Shown one piece after another: positions 52,581-60,503 of a stretch of 64,000 nt of DNA. A program made the position numbers and the translations under genes. Source of the DNA: Winogradskyella echinorum (GTDB lineage: Bacteria; Bacteroidota; Bacteroidia; Flavobacteriales; Flavobacteriaceae); contig NZ_JACOQD010000001.1 of NCBI RefSeq assembly GCF_014297365.1, positions 1,116,001-1,180,000 of the forward strand, in the 5' to 3' direction. The notes below the pieces were generated by a model. The model ran no database searches and was not told the origin of the DNA. It saw only the letters and a list, made by a program, of their open reading frames with translations. Position 1 is the first letter of the stretch, and every line of letters starts with the position of its first letter.

Positions 52581-54587
52581 TTAAAATATGTCAGTGGCTT
52601 CTGCAACTAAAAGCTCATTTTTATCTTCAATCGCTTTGGAGATAAATTGGTTAATTGCGTCATTACGCTCTAGACCATTTTTAAGCAACACTTTTAACGC
52701 AATCATTACGACAGTACGTGTACCGGCTTTTTTTGTAGCAGTGCCAAATAACGGTTCTAAATCATCGTAAGATACATCTTTAGCAAGATCTTGTATTTCA
52801 GCTTTCACCTTTAATCGTTTTTCTTCAGGTAGATTGGTGTATTTTTTACCAAACTGCTGGATAACACTTAAGGGAGGTCTTTTTTGTTGTGATTTATTTT
52901 GTTGGCTTTGATTATTTTGAGACTTAGGCTTTTGTTTGGCCCAACTATCTCGCAATCCAACCGTTTTATTAAATACTAATTTTTCAGCTGTAGAATCGTT
53001 ATCTACATTAAAATACCCTAAACGTTGAAATTGAAACTGCTCGCCCACTTTAGCCTCAGATAAACTTGGCTCTAAGTAACCTGTTTTGATATTTAAAGAA
53101 TTTGGATTAATAAACTCCATAAAATCTTTATCTGCATGACTGTCTGGTGCTTCATCACTAAATAGGCGGTCGTACTCTCTTATTTCTGCTGTGATAGCAT
53201 GCTTAATAGATACCCAATGTAATGTACCTTTTACTTTCTTTTCTGTGTCTTCAGTATAAGTGCAATGAATTTCTTCAATATCTCCATTTTCAGCTTTTAC
53301 TACATGTTCCGCTTTTATTATATAAGCATTTTTAAGTCTTACCTCACCACCTAATTTTAGTCTAAAAAACTTGCTGCCAGCCTCTTCTTTAAAATCTTCT
53401 TTTTCAATATAAATTTCTCTAGAAAATGGTACTTTTCTATATCCAGCAGACTCATCTTCTTGATTGTTTTCAGCATCTAACCATTCCTCTTTACCTTCTG
53501 GATAATTGGTTATTACGACTTTAATCGGATTTAAAACAGCCATTACTCTATTTGCCGTTTTATTTAAATCTTCACGAATACAAAATTCTAAAAGTGAGAC
53601 ATCAATCACATTTTCGCGCTTAGCAACACCAACTTTTTCAATAAATTTTCTGATAGAATTTGGCGTATAACCACGACGACGTAAACCAGAAATAGTAGGC
53701 ATACGAGGGTCGTCCCAACCAGACACCAAACCTTCTTCTACTAAACGTAATAATTTACGCTTACTCATTATGGTATAGCTAAGATTTAAACGTGCAAATT
53801 CGTGCTGTTTTGGTGGTAATGGTAATTTATCCTTACTATATTCATAAACATGTTCTTTAAACCAATCATACAATTTTCTATGTGGCTTAAATTCTAATGA
53901 GCATAATGAATGTGAAATCTGTTCAATATAGTCGCTTTCTCCATGCGTCCAATCATACATAGGGTAAATACACCACTCATCTCCCGTTCTGTGATGATGT
54001 GCATAAAGAATGCGATACATAATTGGATCTCGCATTAACATATTAGGATCTTCCATGTCTATTTTAGCACGAAGTACATGCGTACCAGCAGGAAATTCTC
54101 CAGCTTTCATGCGTTGGAATAAGTCTAAATTTTCTTCTACACTTCTGTTTCTATATGGACCAGCAACACCTACTTGTGTTGGTGTACCTTTTTGTTCTGC
54201 CATGGCTTCCGAAGATTGACTATCTACATAAGCCTTACCATCTTTAATCATCTGTAAAGCCCAATCATATAGCTTTTGAAAATAATCTGAAGAATACAAT
54301 TCATTTTCCCATTTATAGCCTAACCATTCTATATCTCTTTTAATAGCATCAACATATTCTTGCTCTTCCTTTGCTGGGTTTGTATCATCAAATCTAAGAT
54401 TAACTGGAGCATTATATTTTTCTCCTAAACCAAAACTAATACCTATTGCCTTAGTATGCCCAATATGCAAATAACCATTAGGTTCTGGTGGAAAACGAAA
54501 ACGCAATTTATCTTTTGGTAAACCGTTAGCTAAATCTTCTTCTATAATATGCTCAATAAAATTGAGTGATTTTGTTTCTTCTGACAT
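52581..54587 (-). CDS. glnS: Glutamine--tRNA ligase with C-terminal extension
   Basis: This 668-residue class I synthetase charges tRNA-Gln directly. The HIGH motif is in FPPEPNGYLHIGHTKAIG, the KMSKS equivalent is IMSKRKLL, and FDDTNPAKEEQEYVDAI is the glutamine/ATP pocket region. It exceeds the E. coli enzyme (554 residues) by a Gln/Asn/Lys-rich linker (about residues 565-590) and an 85-residue helical tail, which resembles the YqeY-type tails fused to GlnRS in other Bacteroidota, though short. ATG 54587 gives the normal N-terminus; further upstream codons are spurious. Confidence 0.96.
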   Translation of the reverse strand: MSEETKSLNFIEHIIEEDLANGLPKDKLRFRFPPEPNGYLHIGHTKAIGISFGLGEKYNAPVNLRFDDTNPAKEEQEYVDAIKRDIEWLGYKWENELYSSDYFQKLYDWALQMIKDGKAYVDSQSSEAMAEQKGTPTQVGVAGPYRNRSVEENLDLFQRMKAGEFPAGTHVLRAKIDMEDPNMLMRDPIMYRILYAHHHRTGDEWCIYPMYDWTHGESDYIEQISHSLCSLEFKPHRKLYDWFKEHVYEYSKDKLPLPPKQHEFARLNLSYTIMSKRKLLRLVEEGLVSGWDDPRMPTISGLRRRGYTPNSIRKFIEKVGVAKRENVIDVSLLEFCIREDLNKTANRVMAVLNPIKVVITNYPEGKEEWLDAENNQEDESAGYRKVPFSREIYIEKEDFKEEAGSKFFRLKLGGEVRLKNAYIIKAEHVVKAENGDIEEIHCTYTEDTEKKVKGTLHWVSIKHAITAEIREYDRLFSDEAPDSHADKDFMEFINPNSLNIKTGYLEPSLSEAKVGEQFQFQRLGYFNVDNDSTAEKLVFNKTVGLRDSWAKQKPKSQNNQSQQNKSQQKRPPLSVIQQFGKKYTNLPEEKRLKVKAEIQDLAKDVSYDDLEPLFGTATKKAGTRTVVMIALKVLLKNGLERNDAINQFISKAIEDKNELLVAEATDIF

Positions 54588-54677
54588 TGTAAAATAATAA
54601 AGTGTAAAATTAAGCAAATTGTAACATTTATCAACCATTATACACTTATAGTGTAAACCACATAAACACAAATAAAA

Positions 54678-54878
54678 ATGAATTACAAATGTCCTAAATG
54701 CAATAATTCTACATACGAAGTCAGTGAAATGAGAGCTACAGGAGGCACATTATCTAAAATATTTGATGTTCAGAATAAAAAATTTACTTCTGTAACATGT
54801 AAAAATTGTTCTTATACAGAATTTTTTAAGGCTAAAACAAGTGCTTTAAGTAATATTTTTGATTTGTTTACGAATTAG
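54678..54878 (+). CDS. Small zinc ribbon protein
   Basis: This 66-residue protein begins YKCPKCNN and has a second pair, VTCKNCSYTEFF, forming one four-cysteine zinc ribbon, with the hydrophobic tail ALSNIFDLFTN. It resembles the small nucleic-acid-binding zinc ribbon family (pfam09855 type). It may bind RNA, DNA or protein; nothing more can be said. A hairpin repeat begins directly after its stop codon. Confidence 0.85.
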   Translation: MNYKCPKCNNSTYEVSEMRATGGTLSKIFDVQNKKFTSVTCKNCSYTEFFKAKTSALSNIFDLFTN

Positions 54879-54879
54879 A

Positions 54880-54904
54880 GATTCCTGCCTTCGCAGGAAT
54901 GACA
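54880..54904 (+). repeat. Dispersed hairpin repeat, copy 5 (variant)
   Basis: GATTCCTGCC-TTC-GCAGGAATGACA keeps the family's GATTC start and AATGACA tail but has a different, GC-rich stem. It lies between the zinc ribbon gene and folB. Confidence 0.7.
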
Positions 54905-54911
54905 AAAGGCT

Positions 54912-54919
54912 TATTTTTG
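54912..54919 (+). promoter_or_regulatory. Minus-7 element of folB
   Basis: TATTTTTG ends 4 nt before the folB ATG at 54924, the same short spacing as at holB. It suggests a leaderless transcript. Confidence 0.45.
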
Positions 54920-54923
54920 CATT

Positions 54924-55286
54924 ATGGGAATAATAAAGGTTGAAAATATTAAAATACACGCCAATCATGGTTGTTTAAAAGAAGAAACCGCAATTGGTAG
55001 TGATTATAGAGTGGATTTAGAAGTTAAAGTAAATTTAAAACCATCATCCATATCTGATGAACTTAAAGATACCGTTGATTATGTTTTTTTAAATAAAGTA
55101 GTAAGAGAAGAAATGAGTAAACCCTCAAAACTTCTTGAAACTGTTGCACAACGTATTCTTACGCGTTTTTTTAATGAAGATAAAATGATTGCTAAAGCTA
55201 CTATTTCTGTAAGTAAAATTAATCCACCAATTGGTGGAGATGTAGAAATGGTGACTATAAAATTATCGCAAAAGCGAAAAAAGTAA
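54924..55286 (+). CDS. folB: Dihydroneopterin aldolase
   Basis: This 120-residue folate-pathway enzyme converts dihydroneopterin to 6-hydroxymethyl-dihydropterin and glycolaldehyde. IKVENIKIHANHGCLKEE is the standard N-terminal signature (usually ANHGxxxEE). DTVDYVFLNKVVREEMSKPSKLLETVAQRI contains the catalytic and pterin-binding Glu. The C-terminal KINPPIGGDVEMVTIKL closes the T-fold. Length is normal. The tRNA-Cys gene follows 50 nt downstream on the same strand. Confidence 0.95.
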   Translation: MGIIKVENIKIHANHGCLKEETAIGSDYRVDLEVKVNLKPSSISDELKDTVDYVFLNKVVREEMSKPSKLLETVAQRILTRFFNEDKMIAKATISVSKINPPIGGDVEMVTIKLSQKRKK

Positions 55287-55316
55287 GCCTCTATAGGGTA
55301 AAACGTATATAATTTA

Positions 55317-55324
55317 TATATTTG
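55317..55324 (+). promoter_or_regulatory. Minus-7 element of the tRNA-Cys gene
   Basis: TATATTTG, a perfect TAnnTTTG, ends 12 nt before the first base of the mature tRNA. Confidence 0.5.
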
Positions 55325-55336
55325 CCCTCGCAAAAG

Positions 55337-55407
55337 GGTGTCGTGGCCGAGTGGCTAGGCAGTGGTCTGCAACACCATCTACAGCGGTTCGAATCCGCTC
55401 GACACCT
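55337..55407 (+). tRNA. tRNA-Cys (GCA)
   Basis: This 71-nt cloverleaf has acceptor stem GGTGTCG/CGACACC, discriminator T, anticodon loop CTGCAAC with anticodon GCA on the stem GTGGT/ACCAT, and T-arm AGCGG-TTCGAAT-CCGCT. The small variable loop is normal. CCA is not encoded. A terminator hairpin follows at once. Confidence 0.97.
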
Positions 55408-55408
55408 C

Positions 55409-55438
55409 AAAAACCTTCAACATTAGTTGAAGGTTTTT
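55409..55438 (+). terminator. Terminator of tRNA-Cys
   Basis: AAAAACCTTCAAC (55409-55421) pairs with GTTGAAGGTTTTT (55426-55438) around the loop ATTA, followed by a T-rich stretch. Confidence 0.88.
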
Positions 55439-55476
55439 TATTTTTAAATTTTAAGAAAATTTGTAGTAATGATGAC

Positions 55477-55544
55477 GCGGTTCGAATCCGAAAATAAGCA
55501 ACCACTTCAAAAAGCCTTCTGCTAATATTAAGGTTTTCTTTATT
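55477..55544 (+). repeat. Degenerate duplicate of the tRNA-Cys 3' part and its terminator
   Basis: GCGGTTCGAATCCG (55477-55490) repeats exactly 14 nt of the tRNA-Cys T-arm (55384-55397). Further on, CACTTCAAAAAGCCTTC and a partial AAGGTTTTCTT echo the tRNA 3' end and terminator at similar spacing. The acceptor stem is lost, so it is not a functional tRNA. It may be a remnant of tandem duplication or of integration at the tRNA. Confidence 0.6.
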
Positions 55545-55562
55545 CTTGAAATCAAATTATTA

Positions 55563-56093
55563 TTATGCTCTTTTAAAAAGAAAATAATCAACAATTAATA
55601 TTGTGTTTAGTAATACGATGCCAAACACAAACAGTTCCGACCCATAAGGCCAATGTTGAATCTTAAAAAGTAATCCGAAGAATAATGCAAATGATGTCAT
55701 GCCTATTAAAACATAATAGATTACCCTTACAAATCCTTTAATCTTAAACTTTCTATTCTTGAAATAAGTAAGTCCTTCATTTATAAACCACCACAGAAAT
55801 AGGATTAATGGACAAATTTCTAACACAAGCGGAAGATTAAAAAGATGAAAAGATTGAACCAAATAATTAAAAAGCCAGTGCAGAACAAAAGCTAATTTCA
55901 CATAATCTAATTGTTTTTTGTTTGTTTTATACATAAACCTAATCGTATATAACACGCCTAGTAAAATACCTCCATTAAACATTAATTCAGTTGCATACGG
56001 CCAATGCATTACCTTAAATAAAGCACCAAAAAGCAGAATAACTAATGCTACTCGAATTGGTAAGGTTAATATTTTTATCTGATGGTCTTTCAA
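55563..56093 (-). CDS. Membrane protein with duplicated GldL-like HWP motif
   Basis: This 176-residue protein has four to five hydrophobic helices and two copies of the same pattern: FKVMHWPYATELMFNGG (about residues 23-39) and FKIQHWPYGSELFVFG (about 143-158). The same FKxxHWPG-like pattern marks the first helices of GldL, the type IX secretion motor protein, so this looks like an internally duplicated relative of that membrane module. There is no cytoplasmic GldL-like extension, so a motor role is not implied. It follows the LysE-type gene by 4 nt. Confidence 0.75.
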   Translation of the reverse strand: MKDHQIKILTLPIRVALVILLFGALFKVMHWPYATELMFNGGILLGVLYTIRFMYKTNKKQLDYVKLAFVLHWLFNYLVQSFHLFNLPLVLEICPLILFLWWFINEGLTYFKNRKFKIKGFVRVIYYVLIGMTSFALFFGLLFKIQHWPYGSELFVFGIVLLNTILIVDYFLFKRA

Positions 56094-56097
56094 AATC

Positions 56098-56781
56098 TTA
56101 ATCCAAAGGATTAACCTTTTCTATCTGCTCTTTGCTCTTTTTGTATAAATCTGGAAAGACACCTTGAGTTAATAGTAAAACACCAAAACCTAAAATTATT
56201 AATGCTACTATTTTTTTTGTCTTAAAAATTCGTCTTGGTGTGAGTTTACTTTTTAAGCGCTTAGCGGCTGCTATCTTAAAAAGATCTGCTAAAAAATAGG
56301 AAATAAGCATTGTAACAATAAAAATAAGCACTCCATTTTCGGAAGTTGTAATGGAGGTACCAATAACAATAAAACCTAGCCAACCTAAAAGAACACCTAT
56401 ATTGATAAAATTAAGTAAAAACCCTTTTATAAAAAGTTTACCATAATCTTTCTTAGGAATATCAACTCTATGATGTTCTCTTACTATAGTTCTGAATGAT
56501 TTAGAGGTTTTAATGAAGCTAATAAGCCCATAAATAACAAGCAAAGCACCTCCAAAGACTAATAATTTAGGGTCATCTTTTATTTTATCTAAAAGCGTAT
56601 CGGTACTTTTAAAAATGACTAAAATAAAAACTACGTCTGCTAAAATGACACCTAAATCAAATATAATAGCACTTGTAATTCCTTTAGTAACACTGGTTTC
56701 TAGTAAAACAAAAAACACAGGACCAATTGTAAAGGCTAAAATAATACCAAAGGGGATGGCTGTTAAGATATCATCAAACAT
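56098..56781 (-). CDS. LysE family exporter
   Basis: This 227-residue protein has six predicted transmembrane helices. The N-terminal PFGIILAFTIGPVFFVLLETSVTKG matches the LysE/RhtB family signature (GxxxGPxxFxLxxxs), and GFLLNFINIGVLLGWLGF is the conserved middle helix with Asn. The family exports amino acids and related metabolites, driven by the proton gradient; the substrate is unknown. A minus-7 element TACATTTG (56808 to 56801, minus strand) precedes the gene. It is probably cotranscribed with the HWP-motif protein. Confidence 0.88.
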   Translation of the reverse strand: MFDDILTAIPFGIILAFTIGPVFFVLLETSVTKGITSAIIFDLGVILADVVFILVIFKSTDTLLDKIKDDPKLLVFGGALLVIYGLISFIKTSKSFRTIVREHHRVDIPKKDYGKLFIKGFLLNFINIGVLLGWLGFIVIGTSITTSENGVLIFIVTMLISYFLADLFKIAAAKRLKSKLTPRRIFKTKKIVALIILGFGVLLLTQGVFPDLYKKSKEQIEKVNPLD

Positions 56782-56800
56782 GTAAATATGGTGGTTTACA

Positions 56801-56808
56801 CAAATGTA
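56801..56808 (-). promoter_or_regulatory. Minus-7 element of the LysE-type gene
   Basis: The minus strand reads TACATTTG, a perfect TAnnTTTG, 19 nt upstream of the ATG at 56781. Confidence 0.45.
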
Positions 56809-56825
56809 ATAAATCTATTAAGAAT

Positions 56826-57497
56826 TTACATGCGTTTTATTCTACCTCCAAGCACACGACTTTCATCAACTTGTTTTGGATTACCATAAATAAATACATC
56901 ACCACCAGCTTTTATTCTCACATCAACATATTCTGTAGCATTTATATAGGCTTCACCTGCGGCATTAATGCTCACTTCTGTTTGTTCTGTAATAAAATCT
57001 TCTCCATTAAAAGCACCACCTGTATAAATAGAAATATCTTGGTTTTTAGAACTACCTGAAACATTAAGAACACCACCAGTTACTGCTCTAAAGTTAGCAT
57101 AAGTTGTATTTAACTCTGCTGTAATCTCAGCTCCTTCTTGCGTTTTTAAATCAATTTCGTATTGTTCAATGGGTTCTTCAATAGTAACTTTTGCTCCTTC
57201 ATTAGCATCAATAACATCAACAGATGTGTAATGTAATATTATAACTGTATCATTGCCATCGTAGCTTTCTTCAAGATTCATTCTTATTTTAAGCTTTCCA
57301 TTTTTATTAACAACTTCTACATCTCTCCTATTTTTCCCTGATACGATTACTTTGTTTTCATCTGATTTAATCATTTTTAAATTAATTAAATCATAGACTT
57401 TTACTGTAGAAAATTCACCTATTGTTTTTTCTAAAGTTTCTTGAGCTTGTATTTGAAAAGCTAATACTAAAACGATTATTAATATGTTTTTTTTCAT
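56826..57497 (-). CDS. Head GIN domain-containing secreted protein (DUF2807)
   Basis: This 223-residue protein has a signal peptide (ILIIVLVLAFQIQAQ) and then a right-handed beta-helix-like domain with short repeated strands: KVYDLINLKMIKSD, VDVIDANEGAKVTIEE, ANFRAVTGGVLNVSGSS, VSINAAGEAYINATEY and VRIKAGGDVFIYGNPK. This is the pattern of the DUF2807/head GIN family, common in Bacteroidota and probably located at the cell surface or periplasm. It is 4 nt from the preceding small membrane protein gene and cotranscribed with it. Confidence 0.88.
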   Translation of the reverse strand: MKKNILIIVLVLAFQIQAQETLEKTIGEFSTVKVYDLINLKMIKSDENKVIVSGKNRRDVEVVNKNGKLKIRMNLEESYDGNDTVIILHYTSVDVIDANEGAKVTIEEPIEQYEIDLKTQEGAEITAELNTTYANFRAVTGGVLNVSGSSKNQDISIYTGGAFNGEDFITEQTEVSINAAGEAYINATEYVDVRIKAGGDVFIYGNPKQVDESRVLGGRIKRM

Positions 57498-57501
57498 TAT
57501 A

Positions 57502-57738
57502 TTATTTTAAGATAATTACCTTTTTACTGAACAACCATTTTAATTGAATTTGGTCACCAGACTGTTTTCTTACAATTCTTCTTTGTGGTGATAAAACAAC
57601 AGTTAATGCAGCTGATATAGCTGACAACAAATACGTGTTTATATCACCAAACACCATTTGAATACTAAACCTAAGTATTAAATAAGTAACGAGAAAAATT
57701 AAGAAAACGTATAGGCTTGCTTTTGTACTTGTTTTCAT
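57502..57738 (-). CDS. Small membrane protein of unknown function
   Basis: This 78-residue protein has two transmembrane helices (about residues 8-30 and 34-48) and a basic C-terminal half (SPQRRIVRKQSGDQIQLKW). I do not recognise a family. It shares one base with the stop of the YbjQ-like gene upstream and is followed 4 nt later by the head GIN gene, so the three form a compact operon. Confidence 0.75.
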   Translation of the reverse strand: MKTSTKASLYVFLIFLVTYLILRFSIQMVFGDINTYLLSAISAALTVVLSPQRRIVRKQSGDQIQLKWLFSKKVIILK

Positions 57739-58043
57739 TATGGTACGGCAACTTTAACAGCAGTTCCTGTAACGGAAACTCCAAAATAGTAACCTGTACC
57801 TACAGGTTCAAAATCTATATGGATACCTACAACAGCATTAGCACCTAAAGCTTTTGCGTGGCTTTGTAGTTTTTTAAAAGCTTCCTCTTTTAAATCATTT
57901 AAAGCATCTTCCATTTGTTGCGAATGTTTCTCTTTTCCTGCAAAAGCGGAGATATCTCGCATTTTCATACTTACACCTGTTACAATACCACAATAATCCA
58001 TTATTTTATGGTGTTCTATTGTATTAGTAGTGGTTAAAATCAT
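57738..58043 (-). CDS. YbjQ/heavy-metal-binding domain family protein
   Basis: This 101-residue protein reads TTTNTIEHHKIMDYCGIVTGVSM at the N-terminus and AKALGANAVVGIHIDFEPVG with the closing VTGTAVKVA at the C-terminus. This is the complete UPF0145/YbjQ family pattern (usually about 105 residues). The family forms small pentameric beta/alpha assemblies of unknown function; the 'heavy metal binding' name is historical. It is the first gene of a small operon with the membrane protein and head GIN genes. Confidence 0.92.
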   Translation of the reverse strand: MILTTTNTIEHHKIMDYCGIVTGVSMKMRDISAFAGKEKHSQQMEDALNDLKEEAFKKLQSHAKALGANAVVGIHIDFEPVGTGYYFGVSVTGTAVKVAVP

Positions 58044-58074
58044 GCTTAAAATATTATTTAAAAATCAAATGCAA

Positions 58075-58100
58075 GATGCTGAAATAAATTCAGCATGACA
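58075..58100 (+). repeat. Dispersed hairpin repeat, copy 6
   Basis: GATGCTGAA-N5-TTCAGCATGACA differs from the copy at 47830 by one T-to-G change in the left arm and the matching A-to-C change in the right arm, so the stem is kept. It lies just beyond the rnr stop codon. Confidence 0.8.
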
Positions 58101-58107
58101 AATCATT

Positions 58108-60309
58108 TTATTTAGATTCTGGTTTTCCAACCATATAAAAATCTAAGTGCTTTTTTACTAAGTCGGTGTTTTTCACTTTTACAACAACCTCATCACCTAA
58201 TTGATATACAGTATCTGTTTTTTTACCAACCATGGCATATTGATCTTGGTCAAAATAATAATGATCATCTTTCATATCTCTTACACTTACCATACCTTCA
58301 CATTTGTTAGATATAATCTCTACGTAAATTCCCCAATCTGTAACTCCAGAAATAACTCCTAAAAATTCTTCGTCTTGATGATCTTGCATAAAACGAATTT
58401 GCATGTATTTAATAGAATCACGTTCAGCTTTGGTTGCTAAATATTCCATATTACTAGAATGCTTACACTTATCCTCATAAATTTCTTCACTTGCAGATTT
58501 TTCTCCATCTAAATATTGTTGTAATAAACGATGTGCCATAACATCTGGATATCGACGAATTGGCGAGGTAAAGTGACTATAGTAATCGAACGCTAAACCA
58601 TAATGTCCAATATTATGAGTTGTATATTCTGCTTTAGACATGGTTCTAATGGTCAATGTATCAACTAAATTCTGTTCCTTTTTACCAACAACATCCGTTA
58701 GTAATTTATTTAGAGATGAAGCAACACTTCCTTTATCTTTAAAATTTAATTTATGTCCAAAACGACCAACAACAGTCTGTAATTGTGCTAATTTAGATTC
58801 ATCTGGCTCGTCATGTACTCTATAAACAAATGTTTTTTGAGGTTTCATTTTACCAACAAACTCAGATACTTTTCGGTTGGCTAATAACATAAATTCTTCA
58901 ATTAATTTATTAGCATCTTTACTCGTTTTAAAGAAAACACCAACCGGATTTGCTTCTTCGTCTAAATTGAACTTTACTTCTACTTTATCAAAAGAAATTG
59001 CTCCTTCTCGCATACGTTGAGAACGCATTTTTTTTGCTAATTCGTCCATTTTTAAGATGGCATCAGCAATAGCTTGATCTGTTTTATAAGGTTTACCAGT
59101 TAAAGAAACTTCTTGTGGAATGTCATTGGTTTTAGATTCTATGACAGCTTGTGCTTCTTCGTATGCAAAACGCGCATCAGAATAAGTCACTGTTCTTCCA
59201 AACCATTGATCTTTAATTTCGCATTTATCATTCATCTGAAACACTGCAGAAAAGGTATATTTTTCTTCGTGTGGACGTAATGAACACGCTCCGTTAGATA
59301 AACGCTCTGGTAACATTGGTACTACGCGATCTACTAAATAAATAGAGGTTGCACGCTCGTAAGCTTCGTCATCTAAAACCGTTCCTGGTTGTACGTAATG
59401 CGATACATCTGCAATATGAATTCCTATTTCGTATAAACCGTTATCTAGTACTGTAAATGATAAAGCATCATCAAAATCTTTTGCATCCTTAGGATCAATG
59501 GTAAAGGTTAAATCTTTACGCATGTCTCTACGCTTCGCAATTTCTTCTGGCTTAATTGAAATATCTAAATTATTAGCATAAGCTTCAACTTCGTGAGGAA
59601 ACTCTAATGGTAAGCCATATTCTGCCATTATAGAATTAATCTCAGTACCATGTTCTCCTGGTTTTCCTAAAACCTGAATTACTTTTCCATTTGGTGAATC
59701 TGCTTTTTCTGGCCAATCTTCGAGAGATACTAGAACTTTATCACCATCTTCTGCTTTGTTAATTTTATTAATAGGTACAAAGATGTCTGTATACATCTTA
59801 GGACTATCTGGTACAACAAAAGCAAAGTTCTTTTTATCATGAATTTGAATGGTACCTACATATTCCGTCTTAGCACGCTTAATTATATTGGTTATTTCAC
59901 CTTCTTGCTTTCCTCTATGTTTTCTTTTGTAAGCGTAAAATTCTACTTCGTCACCATTTAAGGCTTTATTGATATTGTTAGAAGCAATGAAAATATCGTC
60001 TTCAAAATCATCTGAAATAATATAGCCATTTCCTTTAGATCCTAAATCTAAAATACCAGTGTAATATTCTGTATTTACAATGGCTTTAAACTTACCACGA
60101 TCTACTTCTTCTATCTCTTGTTTAGCTTTTAATTGCGCTAATTTTTTTATAATCTGATTGCGACTACTAGCATCATTAACACCGAGTTTAGCAGCAATTT
60201 GTTTATAATTAAAGGATTGGTTTCTATCTTTTTTTAAAATACTTAGAATGGTATTTGTAAGGTTGGAAATCTTATTATTTGATGATCTCCTTTTTTTCTT
60301 TTTTGTCAT
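58108..60309 (-). CDS. rnr: Ribonuclease R
   Basis: This 733-residue 3'-to-5' exoribonuclease degrades structured RNA. It has an N-terminal basic helix-turn-helix region (NYKQIAAKLGVNDASSRNQI), two cold-shock domains, and the RNB catalytic domain with FTIDPKDAKDFDDALSF (metal-binding Asp cluster, about residue 265-282) and HYGLAFDYYSHFTSPIRRYPDVMAHRLLQ. A C-terminal S1 domain follows (FLGVISGVTDWGIYVEI). Length is typical. A TAACTTTG minus-7 element (60407 to 60400, minus strand) lies about 90 nt upstream. Confidence 0.97.
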   Translation of the reverse strand: MTKKKKRRSSNNKISNLTNTILSILKKDRNQSFNYKQIAAKLGVNDASSRNQIIKKLAQLKAKQEIEEVDRGKFKAIVNTEYYTGILDLGSKGNGYIISDDFEDDIFIASNNINKALNGDEVEFYAYKRKHRGKQEGEITNIIKRAKTEYVGTIQIHDKKNFAFVVPDSPKMYTDIFVPINKINKAEDGDKVLVSLEDWPEKADSPNGKVIQVLGKPGEHGTEINSIMAEYGLPLEFPHEVEAYANNLDISIKPEEIAKRRDMRKDLTFTIDPKDAKDFDDALSFTVLDNGLYEIGIHIADVSHYVQPGTVLDDEAYERATSIYLVDRVVPMLPERLSNGACSLRPHEEKYTFSAVFQMNDKCEIKDQWFGRTVTYSDARFAYEEAQAVIESKTNDIPQEVSLTGKPYKTDQAIADAILKMDELAKKMRSQRMREGAISFDKVEVKFNLDEEANPVGVFFKTSKDANKLIEEFMLLANRKVSEFVGKMKPQKTFVYRVHDEPDESKLAQLQTVVGRFGHKLNFKDKGSVASSLNKLLTDVVGKKEQNLVDTLTIRTMSKAEYTTHNIGHYGLAFDYYSHFTSPIRRYPDVMAHRLLQQYLDGEKSASEEIYEDKCKHSSNMEYLATKAERDSIKYMQIRFMQDHQDEEFLGVISGVTDWGIYVEIISNKCEGMVSVRDMKDDHYYFDQDQYAMVGKKTDTVYQLGDEVVVKVKNTDLVKKHLDFYMVGKPESK

Positions 60310-60399
60310 TTAATTTGTAATCATATTCGTTTCCTAAAAGTGTTAGGAATTCTTTAATTTAAACTTAATTAAGGCGAAGAGAGGTTATTAAGTTTGCTA

Positions 60400-60407
60400 C
60401 AAAGTTA
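60400..60407 (-). promoter_or_regulatory. Minus-7 element of rnr
   Basis: The minus strand reads TAACTTTG, a perfect TAnnTTTG, leaving a leader of about 85 nt before the rnr ATG. Confidence 0.45.
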
Positions 60408-60453
60408 CGTTTAAAATATTTAATAGTGTTTTGTTATTGTTAAATTAATTAAT

Positions 60454-60478
60454 AAACGCTGTAAAATTTACAGCGTTT
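60454..60478 (-). terminator. Terminator of the first T9SS cargo gene
   Basis: AAACGCTGTAAA (60454-60465) and TTTACAGCGTTT (60467-60478) form a perfect 12-bp stem 26 nt beyond the stop codon at 60504. On the minus strand it is followed by a T-rich run. Confidence 0.8.
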
Positions 60479-60503
60479 TTAGTTTGAAATATGTTTGTAA
60501 CTA

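Noticed and set aside
55477..55490. Second tRNA gene after tRNA-Cys
   Set aside because: Only the T-arm core is present; no acceptor stem or anticodon arm can be folded.
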